Source: Clostridiales bacterium (GTDB lineage: Bacteria > Bacillota > Clostridia > Oscillospirales > Oscillospiraceae). From it: a DNA stretch of 26,061 nucleotides. Each line of letters begins with the position of its first letter. The stretch's first letter is position 1. This document shows positions 14,956-22,689 of the stretch, in pieces. The notes below the pieces were generated by a model. That model searched no databases. It was not told the DNA's origin and worked only from the letters and a program-made list of their open reading frames with translations. Location: contig JAHAEW010000044.1 of NCBI GenBank assembly GCA_018374635.1, positions 1-26,061 of the forward strand, given 5' to 3'. Position numbers and translations under genes: made by a program.

Positions 14956-15585
14956 TTACCCTTTCTGCGCAGCGCAGCCATGACCAGTGGGTTGGCCGAG
15001 ATATACCGGAACGCCGGAAATGGTATAATTGAGATACAGGTTTTCAACGCCTGTATCCTTTGCCTCATAGGAAAACCGATAGCCGTCGATCAGCCGTTCC
15101 GCGTGGGAGAGCACGACCGGCACCTCATAGGTATCCAGGTCTTCTTGCATTTTGCGCAGCATAAAGCCCATATCATTGGACAAAGCCAGCGTTTGGGCGC
15201 CCCAGCTGCTGTCGCTGTCGTAGAAACAGGTGAGGGAAAGAAGCCTGCCGTCCTCTGCCGGCATCTTCTCCGGGATCGGCACCAGCATACTGGGCGCCAA
15301 AATCGCGCAGTCCAATCCCAGATCCTCTAACTGCTTGGGGTAGCCAAACGACTCGGAAAACCGCCCCTTGATGTCCTCGACCATCGTTTCAGATTCGGGC
15401 GGTTGAAAGGCGCAGCAGATGTCGGGTTCATCCCGTTCCGTACACTGGTCCGGCCCGGTGCGGATCTCCGTCACCGTGCCGAAAAGGCCCTCATAGTCGC
15501 AGGTATGATTGGCGAAGACCTCGCCTCCAACTGTAAAGGCTTTACCGCCGGCAAGCACAATGTCGCCTTTTTTCTGGTATAACAT
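14956..15585 (-). CDS. hypothetical protein, paralogue of the downstream gene
   Basis: 209 aa, ATG at 15585 with AAGGAG 7 nt upstream. Starts MLYQKKGDIVLAGGKAFTVGG and contains FANHTCDYEGLFGTVTEIRTG, a KOW/SH3-like short beta pattern. It is a diverged tandem duplicate of 14247-14861 (see that entry for the shared segments). The 94 bp between the two genes holds nothing I can name. Function unknown; the position suggests a link to the MoxR/VWA system. Confidence 0.68.
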   Translation of the reverse strand: MLYQKKGDIVLAGGKAFTVGGEVFANHTCDYEGLFGTVTEIRTGPDQCTERDEPDICCAFQPPESETMVEDIKGRFSESFGYPKQLEDLGLDCAILAPSMLVPIPEKMPAEDGRLLSLTCFYDSDSSWGAQTLALSNDMGFMLRKMQEDLDTYEVPVVLSHAERLIDGYRFSYEAKDTGVENLYLNYTISGVPVYLGQPTGHGCAAQKG

Positions 15586-15610
15586 AGTTTTTCTCCTTTT
15601 TTCTGACCGT

Positions 15611-16081
15611 TTAGATACAATCTTTTATGTATTCGGCATAGCATGAGGAACAGGCTGTGTTATGGCCCGGCCGATACCCGATTGCCTCCAGCAAAGCTGA
15701 AAAGACCAGCGCTTCCCGCTCCGTGGAGAAGGGATAGACGCCCATATCGCAGCCGCAAAGGCAGCACTGTTCCGTCACCGCCTCCCACTTGCGGAGATCT
15801 TCCGCAGGCTGGACCGCACATCGCATAGATGCCCGAAGTTCTTCGTCCGTTTTCTTCAGCACATGGGCCAGCACCGGCCTCAGTTCACCCTTTTGCCGTC
15901 TCAGAGCCGCGATTTCCGCACGCGCTTCCATCAACCGGGCCTGTGCGCGGCGCAGTTCCCGCTCCAGATCCTCTCCCGGTTCCGGGGCTGCGTCGCTTCC
16001 AGTGCCGGACGTTCGGCTCTCAAACCAGGCGCGGACGCGGGCTCTCAATGAGCGCATACGTCTTTTGGGAGATTGCGCCAT
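15611..16081 (-). CDS. coiled-coil protein with C-terminal zinc-binding cysteines
   Basis: 156 aa from the ATG at 16081 (GGAGG 8 nt upstream). The N-terminus is very basic (MAQSPKRRMRSLRARVRAWF). Residues about 38-70 form a heptad-like coiled coil (LERELRRAQARLMEARAEIAAL). The C-terminal part has CCLCGC and CSSC, likely one zinc site. It starts 2 bp after the upstream stop. It may bind nucleic acid through the basic end. No family recognised. Confidence 0.65.
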   Translation of the reverse strand: MAQSPKRRMRSLRARVRAWFESRTSGTGSDAAPEPGEDLERELRRAQARLMEARAEIAALRRQKGELRPVLAHVLKKTDEELRASMRCAVQPAEDLRKWEAVTEQCCLCGCDMGVYPFSTEREALVFSALLEAIGYRPGHNTACSSCYAEYIKDCI

Positions 16082-16083
16082 CC

Positions 16084-16428
16084 TCACCGCCTCCAAATCA
16101 GCAGCCGCCCGCTGGACGGCTCCATCAGATGCTGAGGGAGCTCCGCATCCGCATGGAACATAAACCAGGTCAGCGCCGGCGACGCAAAGAGCATATCCCA
16201 CGGAAAGACTTCCACCGGATGATGCAGCGGCCGGGCCCATGCGGGGAGCTCCCAGTCGATGTACGTCTGGGCGTCGCCGCTCGTGAGAAATTTGCGCGCG
16301 TCCAGCAGCGTCCCATAGCCGATGGCGTCTTCCATTTCGCCCATAGGTCCATGCTTGCAGTAGTTGTCGCTGTGCTCAATGTCACCGTCTTTGCGGCAGA
16401 TCACAAATATTTTTCTGTACTCTTTCAT
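16084..16428 (-). CDS. hypothetical protein, 114 aa
   Basis: ATG at 16428 with CAGGAG 8 nt upstream. Alpha/beta soluble protein with a conserved-looking start (MKEYRKIFVICRKDG) and many aromatic residues in the second half (WELPAWARPLHHPVEVFPWDM). No motif recognised. In a tight run with its neighbours. Confidence 0.6.
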   Translation of the reverse strand: MKEYRKIFVICRKDGDIEHSDNYCKHGPMGEMEDAIGYGTLLDARKFLTSGDAQTYIDWELPAWARPLHHPVEVFPWDMLFASPALTWFMFHADAELPQHLMEPSSGRLLIWRR

Positions 16429-16445
16429 CAGCCATGCTCCTGTTT

Positions 16446-16793
16446 CTATTGTGCTTTAGCGTTCTTCAACCGGAATTTATATTCTCCCTGTAGCTCGACG
16501 TCCTTTCGCCTGGTAAATCCCGGTATTCCGTATTTTTGCGCCAGTTCATCATAGGCGTCTATCAGGGAGATATGATCCTGCTCAGCCAGCCACTCTCCGC
16601 CGCTTCCGCGGAAGTAGTAATGGCGGACATGAAGCACGGCGCCGTTCCAGGCGGCCTCCTTTACCGCAGCATAGCGGGCTTCATATTGAAGCAGCTCCCG
16701 CAGGTCGTGTTCATCCGGGTGGCCGCTCTCCCATAGTTTCATCTGTCTGCCGTCACAGTCCTTGTATGTGATCTCTGAAAATAAAAGGCTCAT
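16446..16793 (-). CDS. hypothetical protein, 115 aa
   Basis: ATG at 16793 with GGAG 8 nt upstream. Soluble and charged; contains WNGAVLHVRHYYFRGSGGEW and a helical DAYDELAQKYG stretch. No family recognised. First gene after the stem-loop at 16811-16849, whose base lies next to its ribosome site. Confidence 0.6.
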   Translation of the reverse strand: MSLLFSEITYKDCDGRQMKLWESGHPDEHDLRELLQYEARYAAVKEAAWNGAVLHVRHYYFRGSGGEWLAEQDHISLIDAYDELAQKYGIPGFTRRKDVELQGEYKFRLKNAKAQ

Positions 16794-16810
16794 TGTAACG
16801 CTCCATTTCT

Positions 16811-16849
16811 ATCCGCCTGCCTCTGCCCAAAAGGCAGAGGCAGGTGGAT
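16811..16849. terminator. strong stem-loop between two - strand genes
   Basis: A 17-bp stem (16811-16827 with 16833-16849, one G-U pair) with a 5-nt loop, only 8 bp past the sigma-like gene's stop. The T-run (TCTTTTTCTT) follows on the + strand only, so it is a good terminator for antisense transcription and at most a pause or processing site for the - strand run. Confidence 0.65.
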
Positions 16850-16857
16850 TCTTTTTC

Positions 16858-17217
16858 TTATGCGGTCATGGCCTGCCCATACAGGCCGCTATTCTCGCGG
16901 ATCGCCTCAAAGGGGATGATCTTCGCTTTGCGGTAGTCTTTCGGCAGCCCGGTCATACCGTACAGGCGGTAGGGAGCCTTGCAGTTGAGCAGTTCAAACT
17001 TCAACTGGACAAAGATGTGCTGCTCCAGCTTGCCCTTGTCCGGGTCAAAACCAGCCACGGCCCTGATGAGCCGGATGGCAAGCTGCTGATATACGTCGTC
17101 GTAATCCAGCCCAGCCGCCCGCATCAGCGCGCGGTTTTTCCGAATCACGGCTTTGATACACCAAAGATGCTCCTCTACGATGGCGTTGCGCTGGGCGATG
17201 GAATAATTGTTTTTCAT
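16858..17217 (-). CDS. sigma-70 region-2-like protein without region 4
   Basis: 119 aa from the ATG at 17217 (AAAGGA 8 nt upstream, ATGA overlap with the upstream stop). Residues about 15-80 match sigma-70 region 2: a first helix IVEEHLWCIKAVIRK, then GLDYDDVYQQLAIRLIRAVAGFDPDKGKLEQHIFVQLKFELL, parallel to the DLIQEGxxGLxxAVxxFDPxKG...F..Y motif that contacts the beta' clamp helices and the -10 element. The protein stops about 35 residues later, with no region 3 or 4. It may act as an anti-host or auxiliary sigma, or as a regulator of the element's own promoters. Confidence 0.72.
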   Translation of the reverse strand: MKNNYSIAQRNAIVEEHLWCIKAVIRKNRALMRAAGLDYDDVYQQLAIRLIRAVAGFDPDKGKLEQHIFVQLKFELLNCKAPYRLYGMTGLPKDYRKAKIIPFEAIRENSGLYGQAMTA

Positions 17218-17426
17218 TTTGATGTTCCTTTCCCTGACTTTGGCGCCCAAAATCGGCAGTAATTTCGGGCGCTGTCGGCCAGCATCATTTCTTCTGTGTA
17301 CGCCGGTGAACGATACACCGGATGTCTGCATAACTGCACCCGCCCGGTTTTCGGGCTGACGCCGTGACGATCCTTCTGCCAGTAGGAATGCCGGCAGTTA
17401 TTGCAGTGCTTTTTGACTCTCCGCAA
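17214..17426 (-). CDS. small zinc-finger protein
   Basis: 70 aa from a TTG start at 17426, supported by GGGAGG 7 nt upstream; no ATG is near. Cysteines in HCNNCRHSYW, LCRHP and NYCRFW form a likely zinc site, a pattern frequent in small phage/plasmid proteins. Basic throughout. Overlaps the sigma-like gene by 4 nt, so the two are coupled. Confidence 0.65.
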   Translation of the reverse strand: MRRVKKHCNNCRHSYWQKDRHGVSPKTGRVQLCRHPVYRSPAYTEEMMLADSARNYCRFWAPKSGKGTSK

Positions 17427-17449
17427 ATAGGTTCCTCCCTGATGTCCAG

Positions 17450-17710
17450 TTAAAATCTGATCCGTGCCATGGGATCTTGCAGATCGCGGTGGTATCTGGT
17501 GGACGGGGCCGCCGCCAGCGCCCCGGTCCAGTTGTTTCTTCCTTCAAACCCGCAGGCGCGGGCAACGATGGCCTCCATACAGCGCATACACCAATCGGAA
17601 GGGTACAGCCGCTCATTCTGGTGGCCGCGCCGAAATTCGTCCAATTCGTCGAGCACTTCCAGCGGAGAAGCCATATGCTCCCGGTTCCCTCTTTCAGCAG
17701 TGGGTGTCAT
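17450..17710 (-). CDS. hypothetical protein, 86 aa
   Basis: ATG at 17710 with AGGAGG 9 nt upstream, located inside the end of the upstream gene (17-nt overlap). Contains LEVLDELDEFRRGHQNE, CMRCMEAIVARACG and a basic C-terminus (STRYHRDLQDPMARIRF). Overlap and ribosome site support a real gene. No family recognised. Confidence 0.6.
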   Translation of the reverse strand: MTPTAERGNREHMASPLEVLDELDEFRRGHQNERLYPSDWCMRCMEAIVARACGFEGRNNWTGALAAAPSTRYHRDLQDPMARIRF

Positions 17711-18638
17711 ACCATTCAGCCTCCTGGCGGCAAGCCTTATGAAATGCGTGCATCAGCCGGTCATCCTGAGCCAATTCCTCAAATGTCATGCCGAGGGCGT
17801 CAAGCGCCGGCTCTGCGTCCCTGGTGTACCCATATTCGTGGTCTGCCAGCGCGCATCGAAACATCTCAAGCAGGAAACCGTCTCCGGTCCGGTCGGCATT
17901 CATGGCGGACTTCCGTTCAAGGCAGTGGAGGCGGAACATCCAGTGAAACGCCTCAACATCCGTTTTCCGCACAAATCCGCCGTCGCCGATGGAGACGATC
18001 TGATCCGTATCGGTGGGCTGCAGGCCCAACTTCTGCATCCCCTCAGCGAGCTGTGTCTTGCTGAACGCAAATGCCATCGGAAATGCGTTGATCTCTTCCT
18101 GCTGACGTTTTTTCATCTCCCGGTAGGTTTCCGAGGCGGCTTTCTGGAGCCGGTGCTGAGTCTCCGGATCATCCATTGCCTCGGGGGGCTCCGGCGCTTC
18201 CTGCGCCGCCTGTGCGTTCTGCTCTGATACGGGGGAGGGCTCTGCCGCTTTGGGTGTGTATTGCTCCGGCCATTTCCTCACGAGTTCTGTCAGCCGGGCA
18301 ATCCGCTGCCGGTCCTCCTCGTTTTGGAGGAGCTGCGACACAGCCGCCAGAGTGCTCAGCATCCCTTCGGTCAGTTCCTCCGGCCGGCGCCGCGGGCCGG
18401 ATGTTTTTTCCTCTTTCATACGCGCTGAAAGAACATCTTGAAAGGCTTCCAGCGCATACCATGCGGCATCCGGGAATTTTCTGCCGATCAGGGCCAGTGC
18501 CCATTCATACAGCTGCACATCTTTTTCCGGGGCCCCATCCATTTGATCAAGCTGCTTCAGGTCATTCCACAGCATATCAATCAGCCAGATCGGATCGGGA
18601 ATAAAGTCAATCGTCGGGTCGAGAATAAAGTCGCTCAT
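17694..18638 (-). CDS. hypothetical protein with a C-terminal domain common in mobile elements
   Basis: 314 aa. Starts at the ATGA overlap with the upstream gene. N-terminal helical region, then a Pro/Glu/Ala-rich linker (about 125-155). The C-terminal domain (about 185-314) has the pattern AFSKTQLAEGMQKLGL, IVSIGDGGFVRKTDVEAF, DHEYGYTRDAEPALDALGMT. I recall this as a small conserved domain of plasmid and phage proteins in Bacteroidetes and Clostridia but cannot confirm a family number. No catalytic role can be assigned. Confidence 0.7.
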   Translation of the reverse strand: MSDFILDPTIDFIPDPIWLIDMLWNDLKQLDQMDGAPEKDVQLYEWALALIGRKFPDAAWYALEAFQDVLSARMKEEKTSGPRRRPEELTEGMLSTLAAVSQLLQNEEDRQRIARLTELVRKWPEQYTPKAAEPSPVSEQNAQAAQEAPEPPEAMDDPETQHRLQKAASETYREMKKRQQEEINAFPMAFAFSKTQLAEGMQKLGLQPTDTDQIVSIGDGGFVRKTDVEAFHWMFRLHCLERKSAMNADRTGDGFLLEMFRCALADHEYGYTRDAEPALDALGMTFEELAQDDRLMHAFHKACRQEAEWYDTHC

Positions 18639-19198
18639 TCACCCACCCCGTTTCTTCCGTTCTTGTGGCCGGAGCGCTTTTGGGCGGACGCTGCGTCAAA
18701 ATACGGCTCATAGCGCCAACCTTCATCTGCTTTGTAGAAGAAAGCGGGCAGCAGGCCGTCGTCGATCTCCACGACCTGATACCTTGCGGCCGTCATGCCG
18801 CCCAGCAGCTCCGCGTCGGTTTCATAGCGTGACCGCTCCAAGAACTCCTCTGCCGTCAAATCGGTGTCCGCCTCATGCGTCACGGCATATTGATAGCCTC
18901 CCGGTGCGAGGGCCCTGCCAAGGTCCCAGCACAGCCGCTCGTGCAGCAGCCGAGCCCCGGCGTCCTGGAAGTCGTAGATGCGCAGCTTTCGTAGTGGCAG
19001 CCGTCTGGGGCACCACTGGGGGACTTTGAGCTTGGGGTCGCTCCTTTTGAAGCGCCGGGCCTTTTTCCCAAAGACACAAAATACGTCGCCCAGCCTCATC
19101 ATGACGCCGTACTTTTTCATGGGGACGTCTCCGCCATAGTGGACCCGGTGGGGGCAGTTGTAGCAGGTGGGCTCCCGCAGCTTCTTCGCCTCACTCAT
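18635..19198 (-). CDS. hypothetical protein with N-terminal zinc-binding cysteines
   Basis: 187 aa from the ATG at 19198 (AAAGGAGA about 7 nt upstream). N-terminal CYNCPHR (C12, C15) and later VFCVFG and QWCPRR give a four-Cys site. The C-terminal part is alpha/beta (YQVVEIDDGLLPAFFYKADEGWRY). It overlaps its neighbours by 8 and 4 nt, so it sits in a coupled run. Function unknown. Confidence 0.65.
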   Translation of the reverse strand: MSEAKKLREPTCYNCPHRVHYGGDVPMKKYGVMMRLGDVFCVFGKKARRFKRSDPKLKVPQWCPRRLPLRKLRIYDFQDAGARLLHERLCWDLGRALAPGGYQYAVTHEADTDLTAEEFLERSRYETDAELLGGMTAARYQVVEIDDGLLPAFFYKADEGWRYEPYFDAASAQKRSGHKNGRNGVGE

Positions 19199-19424
19199 TG
19201 TCGCTCTCCTTTTTCTCCAGGCCGTCAAAGAGGTCGCGCAGGGTTTCCTCATCATAGCTGTCGATGATACCGTATTCCCGGCAGAAGGACAGGAAATCGT
19301 CGAACATCCATCTTCCGGCTTTGGCTTCAACGTCGCTCAGACGCTTATCTTCCCGGATCGCGTCCAGGCAGTCGTTCAGGTCGCTTCTGGTGTTGGTAAA
19401 ACGGCAATAACTCATATTAGACAT
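19191..19424 (-). CDS. small conserved phage/plasmid-type protein (MSYCRF type)
   Basis: 77 aa. ATG at 19424 with GGAG 7 nt upstream; MSYCRFTNT starts at a second ATG 9 nt later, and either start is possible. The beginning MSYCRFxNTxxDLxDC is one I know from many uncharacterised small proteins of gut phages and plasmids. Acidic and helical. Overlaps both neighbours by 8 nt. No function known. Confidence 0.68.
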   Translation of the reverse strand: MSNMSYCRFTNTRSDLNDCLDAIREDKRLSDVEAKAGRWMFDDFLSFCREYGIIDSYDEETLRDLFDGLEKKESDNE

Positions 19425-19713
19425 TTACATTCTCCTCATTTTGCAAATCTTCATAAACGCCTTTTGCGGTACGCAGCTTTTTCTTAAGCCCTTCGATGGT
19501 AAAAGTCCCGTGCAGGCACTTGTCCAGTTCTCTGTGGCGGTAGACCACATAAAACATGAATTTCGTGCTGTTATACTGCTCCTCCGGCATGGCCTTCCGC
19601 TGGGCTTCCGTATAGCGTTTATCCCGGAGCTCCATGTACCGCACGCCGCGGTCTTCCTCAAAAAAAGCCTTCATTTCGGGCACTGTGGCCCGAATTTTAA
19701 TGGTGCTCTCCAT
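19417..19713 (-). CDS. hypothetical protein, 98 aa
   Basis: ATG at 19713, AAAGGG 6 nt upstream, overlapping the upstream gene by 17 nt. Charged alpha/beta protein (MESTIKIRATVPEMKAFF at the start, then YMELRDKRYTEAQRKAMPEEQ). No motif recognised. Coupled overlaps on both sides support it. Confidence 0.6.
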   Translation of the reverse strand: MESTIKIRATVPEMKAFFEEDRGVRYMELRDKRYTEAQRKAMPEEQYNSTKFMFYVVYRHRELDKCLHGTFTIEGLKKKLRTAKGVYEDLQNEENVNV

Positions 19714-20554
19714 CCCTGTCCCTTTCTACGGGATCGCTCCGCATATGCCACATACGAGAAAGACACTCCTTGGCCTCAGCTTCTTCCTCCAAACTGCCCT
19801 TCACTTCCTCTTTTTCTCCGTCAGACATCAGGATCAGCTCGGAGGGGACGATCTCCAGGCGAACGAACAATGCGGCGGCGTTGCCGTCCTGATACATCTC
19901 CCAGTGGTCTTCATCCAGCTCTTCGCAGTCATAGCGGCCGTCCAGATCCTCTTTTTCCGCACAGACCAGTCTTTGCAGTTCCTTCTTGGCCCGCAGGAGA
20001 GAGAAGAAGCTCCCCTCGGCCGAAGGCCCAGGAAATGAGCCGTGGTCCACATCGACGCCTGTACGGATGATGGTGTAGACCGTCACTCCGGCCTTCTCCT
20101 CTTGAGCGGCAGGCTTCACGCTTCTGCGATACATCCGGGAAACATGTTGATTCTCGGGCCGGTCTAACCATTCGCAGATAAAGGCCCGGTCCGCCTCATG
20201 GAACATCCGAATAAACCGATCTCTAAATTCCTGCCGGGGCATATAGCGCCCCCCGGCATTGTGGACTTGATAAAGATGCCGGTAAATGGCGGCGAGGAGA
20301 TCATCCCCGGCCAGTTCGTCCGAAGCGTCCAGCTCCTGACAGAGCCGGCCGCCGCAGACGCGGCACTTGCCCACCAGGCACAGCCGGCGCTTTTCCGGCC
20401 GGCTGAGATCTGTGTAGTCCAGCTCCCACTCCACATCCTTCATATTTTCGTGGATATGGATAAACAGGCCGATGATGTCTTTGTCTCTTTCCTTAATCGC
20501 TTTACAAGTACAAAGCGTCTCTGCTTCATGGGGGCACAATCTTGTTTCACACAT
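19697..20554 (-). CDS. hypothetical protein with N-terminal cysteine motifs
   Basis: 285 aa from the ATG at 20554 (AGGAGG 10 nt upstream; TAATG overlap with the upstream stop). Cysteines in MCETRLCPHEAETLCTC and CRVCGGRLC suggest one or two zinc sites in the first 80 residues. The remainder is helical and acidic, with no enzyme motif. Downstream neighbour of the DUF3268-type zinc-finger protein; both may be nucleic-acid binding. Confidence 0.65.
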   Translation of the reverse strand: MCETRLCPHEAETLCTCKAIKERDKDIIGLFIHIHENMKDVEWELDYTDLSRPEKRRLCLVGKCRVCGGRLCQELDASDELAGDDLLAAIYRHLYQVHNAGGRYMPRQEFRDRFIRMFHEADRAFICEWLDRPENQHVSRMYRRSVKPAAQEEKAGVTVYTIIRTGVDVDHGSFPGPSAEGSFFSLLRAKKELQRLVCAEKEDLDGRYDCEELDEDHWEMYQDGNAAALFVRLEIVPSELILMSDGEKEEVKGSLEEEAEAKECLSRMWHMRSDPVERDRDGEHH

Positions 20555-20952
20555 TATGCTGCTTCCTCCTGATCCATTTTTTTGCAAAGGTCGATGACCA
20601 TTTGACACTGATCCATCTCAAAACTGCCGATATGGGCCTGGCTTTCTGTAAGCTGCAGCTGCTCCGCCAGCCACTTGTAAGCCTGCGTGCGGGTCATACC
20701 CCTGCGTTTCCAGAAGGCGTCGTATACCCGATGAGTCTCCATACGCTTGAGCCGTAGCACCTCGTTGGCCAGATTGCCCAGGGGCCGCGTCGTGCCCTTG
20801 TGGCAGCCGACCCTGGCGTTGCAGTTTTGACACTGGTAGAACATCTCTTTTTCCAGCTTCAGCCGTTTTGCCGACGCAGCCCCGTAGACCATGCTGGCGG
20901 GGACGAGCCGGACGATTCCGCCGCAATAGCGGCAGATCTCGGGAATCTCCAA
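20554..20952 (-). CDS. zinc-finger-containing protein, DUF3268-like
   Basis: 132 aa from a TTG start at 20952 with AAGGAGG 7 nt upstream, just after the clamp gene's stop. CRYCGGIVRLVPASMVYG and YQCQNCNARVGCHKGTTRPLGNLAN are the family signature: two CxxC pairs forming a zinc ribbon. The helical C-terminal part RTQAYKWLAEQLQL...AHIGSFEMDQC also follows the family. These proteins are common in phages and plasmids; role unknown. Tight linkage to the clamp suggests work on element DNA. Confidence 0.85.
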   Translation of the reverse strand: MEIPEICRYCGGIVRLVPASMVYGAASAKRLKLEKEMFYQCQNCNARVGCHKGTTRPLGNLANEVLRLKRMETHRVYDAFWKRRGMTRTQAYKWLAEQLQLTESQAHIGSFEMDQCQMVIDLCKKMDQEEAA

Positions 20953-20964
20953 ACGCGCACCTCC

Positions 20965-22077
20965 TTACGCGGCCTTGGCGGGTGCCGTGTTCTCAGCCGG
21001 CGGCCGCATGGCGCTTTGCACATAAAAGGCGTCCTGGGTGTTCAGGGTCAGCATCCCGTTTTGGGATACGCCCAGCGTGACGTTGCCGGACAGGGAGCGC
21101 AGGCAGGCCATGAGCTTTTTGGCGCTGTACCAGTATTCACCCTGCGGATCTCCGGTCAGGGGGATCACTTCAACCGGCGCTTTCGCGGAGGCTTCGACCC
21201 CCTGGCAATAGAATGTGAGCGCCGAACCGTCAAAGGTCAGCGACACCTTCCCCTCCGCGCCGACGCACAGGACAGAAGACAGGGCGCTTTTCAGATCGAG
21301 GATGTCCGTCAGTACGGTAAAGCCGTTCTGGATGGCCGTGAGCAGCTGATTGGTGTTGATATAGCTGCCCGCCATGAGCCGTGCGCTGAACAGGAAATTC
21401 TCCTTGAAGAACACAATGCTTTTTCCCGTGGTGCCGACCCGGAGTTCATCGTCATTTCCAACGATACGGGCCAGTTTTGCCAGTGAGGAAGCCGGGATCA
21501 GCAGATTGATGTTTCCCACGCTCTGCGTGTCTCCTCTGGCTGTCACGATGCAGTTTCCATCACTGCCTGCGGCCTGCAATCCCTGCGGGGTAAACATGAG
21601 GTTGACGCACCGCATCAGCGGCTTGTCGTTTTCTGTGGAGACGGCGAAAACTGTGCGCTTTGCCATATCTGGGATGCCGCTGACCTTCACCGTATCCTCC
21701 GGGAAGGGAATCTCCAGTTTCGGGAAGCTGGACCGGGGCCAGATCGGTATGGAGTAACTGGCGTATCCGCTCTTGAGCGTTACGACCGCGCTGCCCTCCG
21801 GGTGGATGATCTCCGCCGTGTCCTCCGGCAGCTTTTCCATCATGTCAGTCAACAGCTGTGCGTCGATTACAAACGTGCCGCTCTCCGCCACCGTGCAGGA
21901 TAGCCTTTCCATTAAGGAAAGTTCGACGTTGGTGGCCGTCAATGCGAGTTTCCCGCTGTCGGCGTCCGCTTCCAGCAATACGCCGCGCAGCACCTCCAGC
22001 GGGGAATCGGCCGGCGCGATGGAAGCCATGCGGCGGGCCGTATCCAGCATTTCCGTGCGGTTGATGGTAATGTTCAA
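20965..22077 (-). CDS. dnaN: DNA polymerase III beta subunit (sliding clamp)
   Basis: 370 aa from a TTG start at 22077 with GGGGGA 6-7 nt upstream; an ATG at 22098 has no ribosome site. Three clamp domains are visible: N-terminal ITINRTEMLDTARRMASIAP and GVLLEADADSGKLALTATNVELSL; middle FPEDTVKVSGIPDMAKRTVFAVSTENDKPLMRCVNLMF; C-terminal YWYSAKKLMACLRSLSGNVTLGV and the final MLTL...YVQSAM. The last 15 residues replace the usual MPMR ending with an Ala/Pro tail. It tethers polymerases and other proteins to DNA. A clamp encoded by the element without a polymerase suggests it steers host polymerase or its own helicase. Confidence 0.95.
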   Translation of the reverse strand: MNITINRTEMLDTARRMASIAPADSPLEVLRGVLLEADADSGKLALTATNVELSLMERLSCTVAESGTFVIDAQLLTDMMEKLPEDTAEIIHPEGSAVVTLKSGYASYSIPIWPRSSFPKLEIPFPEDTVKVSGIPDMAKRTVFAVSTENDKPLMRCVNLMFTPQGLQAAGSDGNCIVTARGDTQSVGNINLLIPASSLAKLARIVGNDDELRVGTTGKSIVFFKENFLFSARLMAGSYINTNQLLTAIQNGFTVLTDILDLKSALSSVLCVGAEGKVSLTFDGSALTFYCQGVEASAKAPVEVIPLTGDPQGEYWYSAKKLMACLRSLSGNVTLGVSQNGMLTLNTQDAFYVQSAMRPPAENTAPAKAA

Positions 22078-22104
22078 AATAAATCCCCCTTGTATCATAA
22101 ATTC

Positions 22105-22662
22105 TCAATATAAGGTCAAAGTACATTTGCCCCCTGGCTGACTGTCCGTAGACTCATGCTTCACAATCCGAAATACATCTATGGCCGCACCGCCGGCATT
22201 CATAAAATCAACCGCGAGGCGACCCTCTTCATGACTGTAATCCGCCTCAAAAAAACCGACTTGGGCAAGTCCTTTCAGCGATTCAAACCGCCCGCCATAG
22301 GATAGGTACTGGGCGGCCCTTCGGATTTCATCTGGAAGGATGATCTCCTGCGAATTGTAAAGCCGCAGGGCGATCTCCCGGCCGTACTGACGGTCCGCAT
22401 ACCGGATGGCATCGCATATCTCACCTACCACTTCAGCAAAGGGCCGGGTAAAATCTTCGTTGAGTTCATGGGCGACACGGAGCCACTGGCTGAATGCCCC
22501 CCGCTGCCCCTGAATATCGTTCTCCAGCTCGTAGAGCTGCTGGGATGCGGAGGCCAGGTCTAGCGCAAAACGCTGTTTGTTTTTCTCTGCCTCCAAGCGC
22601 TCCTTCTCATTCCTGCGTTCCCATTCAACCAGGTCATCGTCATTAAGAAAAGAGTTCTCCAT
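22105..22662 (-). CDS. hypothetical protein between helicase and clamp genes
   Basis: 185 aa, ATG at 22662 with AGGAGG 10 nt upstream. N-terminal half is a charged coiled coil (ERRNEKERLEAEKNKQRFALD, SQQLYELENDIQGQ). The C-terminal half is alpha/beta (LAVDFMNAGGAAIDVFRIVKHE). 27 bp after the helicase stop. Probably co-translated and may be a helicase or clamp accessory; no family recognised. Confidence 0.65.
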   Translation of the reverse strand: MENSFLNDDDLVEWERRNEKERLEAEKNKQRFALDLASASQQLYELENDIQGQRGAFSQWLRVAHELNEDFTRPFAEVVGEICDAIRYADRQYGREIALRLYNSQEIILPDEIRRAAQYLSYGGRFESLKGLAQVGFFEADYSHEEGRLAVDFMNAGGAAIDVFRIVKHESTDSQPGGKCTLTLY

Positions 22663-22689
22663 ATTTTATCTGCCTCCTAAATCCTGCGT

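Noticed and set aside
16811..16849. True terminator splitting the - strand run after the sigma-like gene
   Set aside because: The T-run lies on the + strand side only, so I list it as a stem-loop and do not use it to split the operon.
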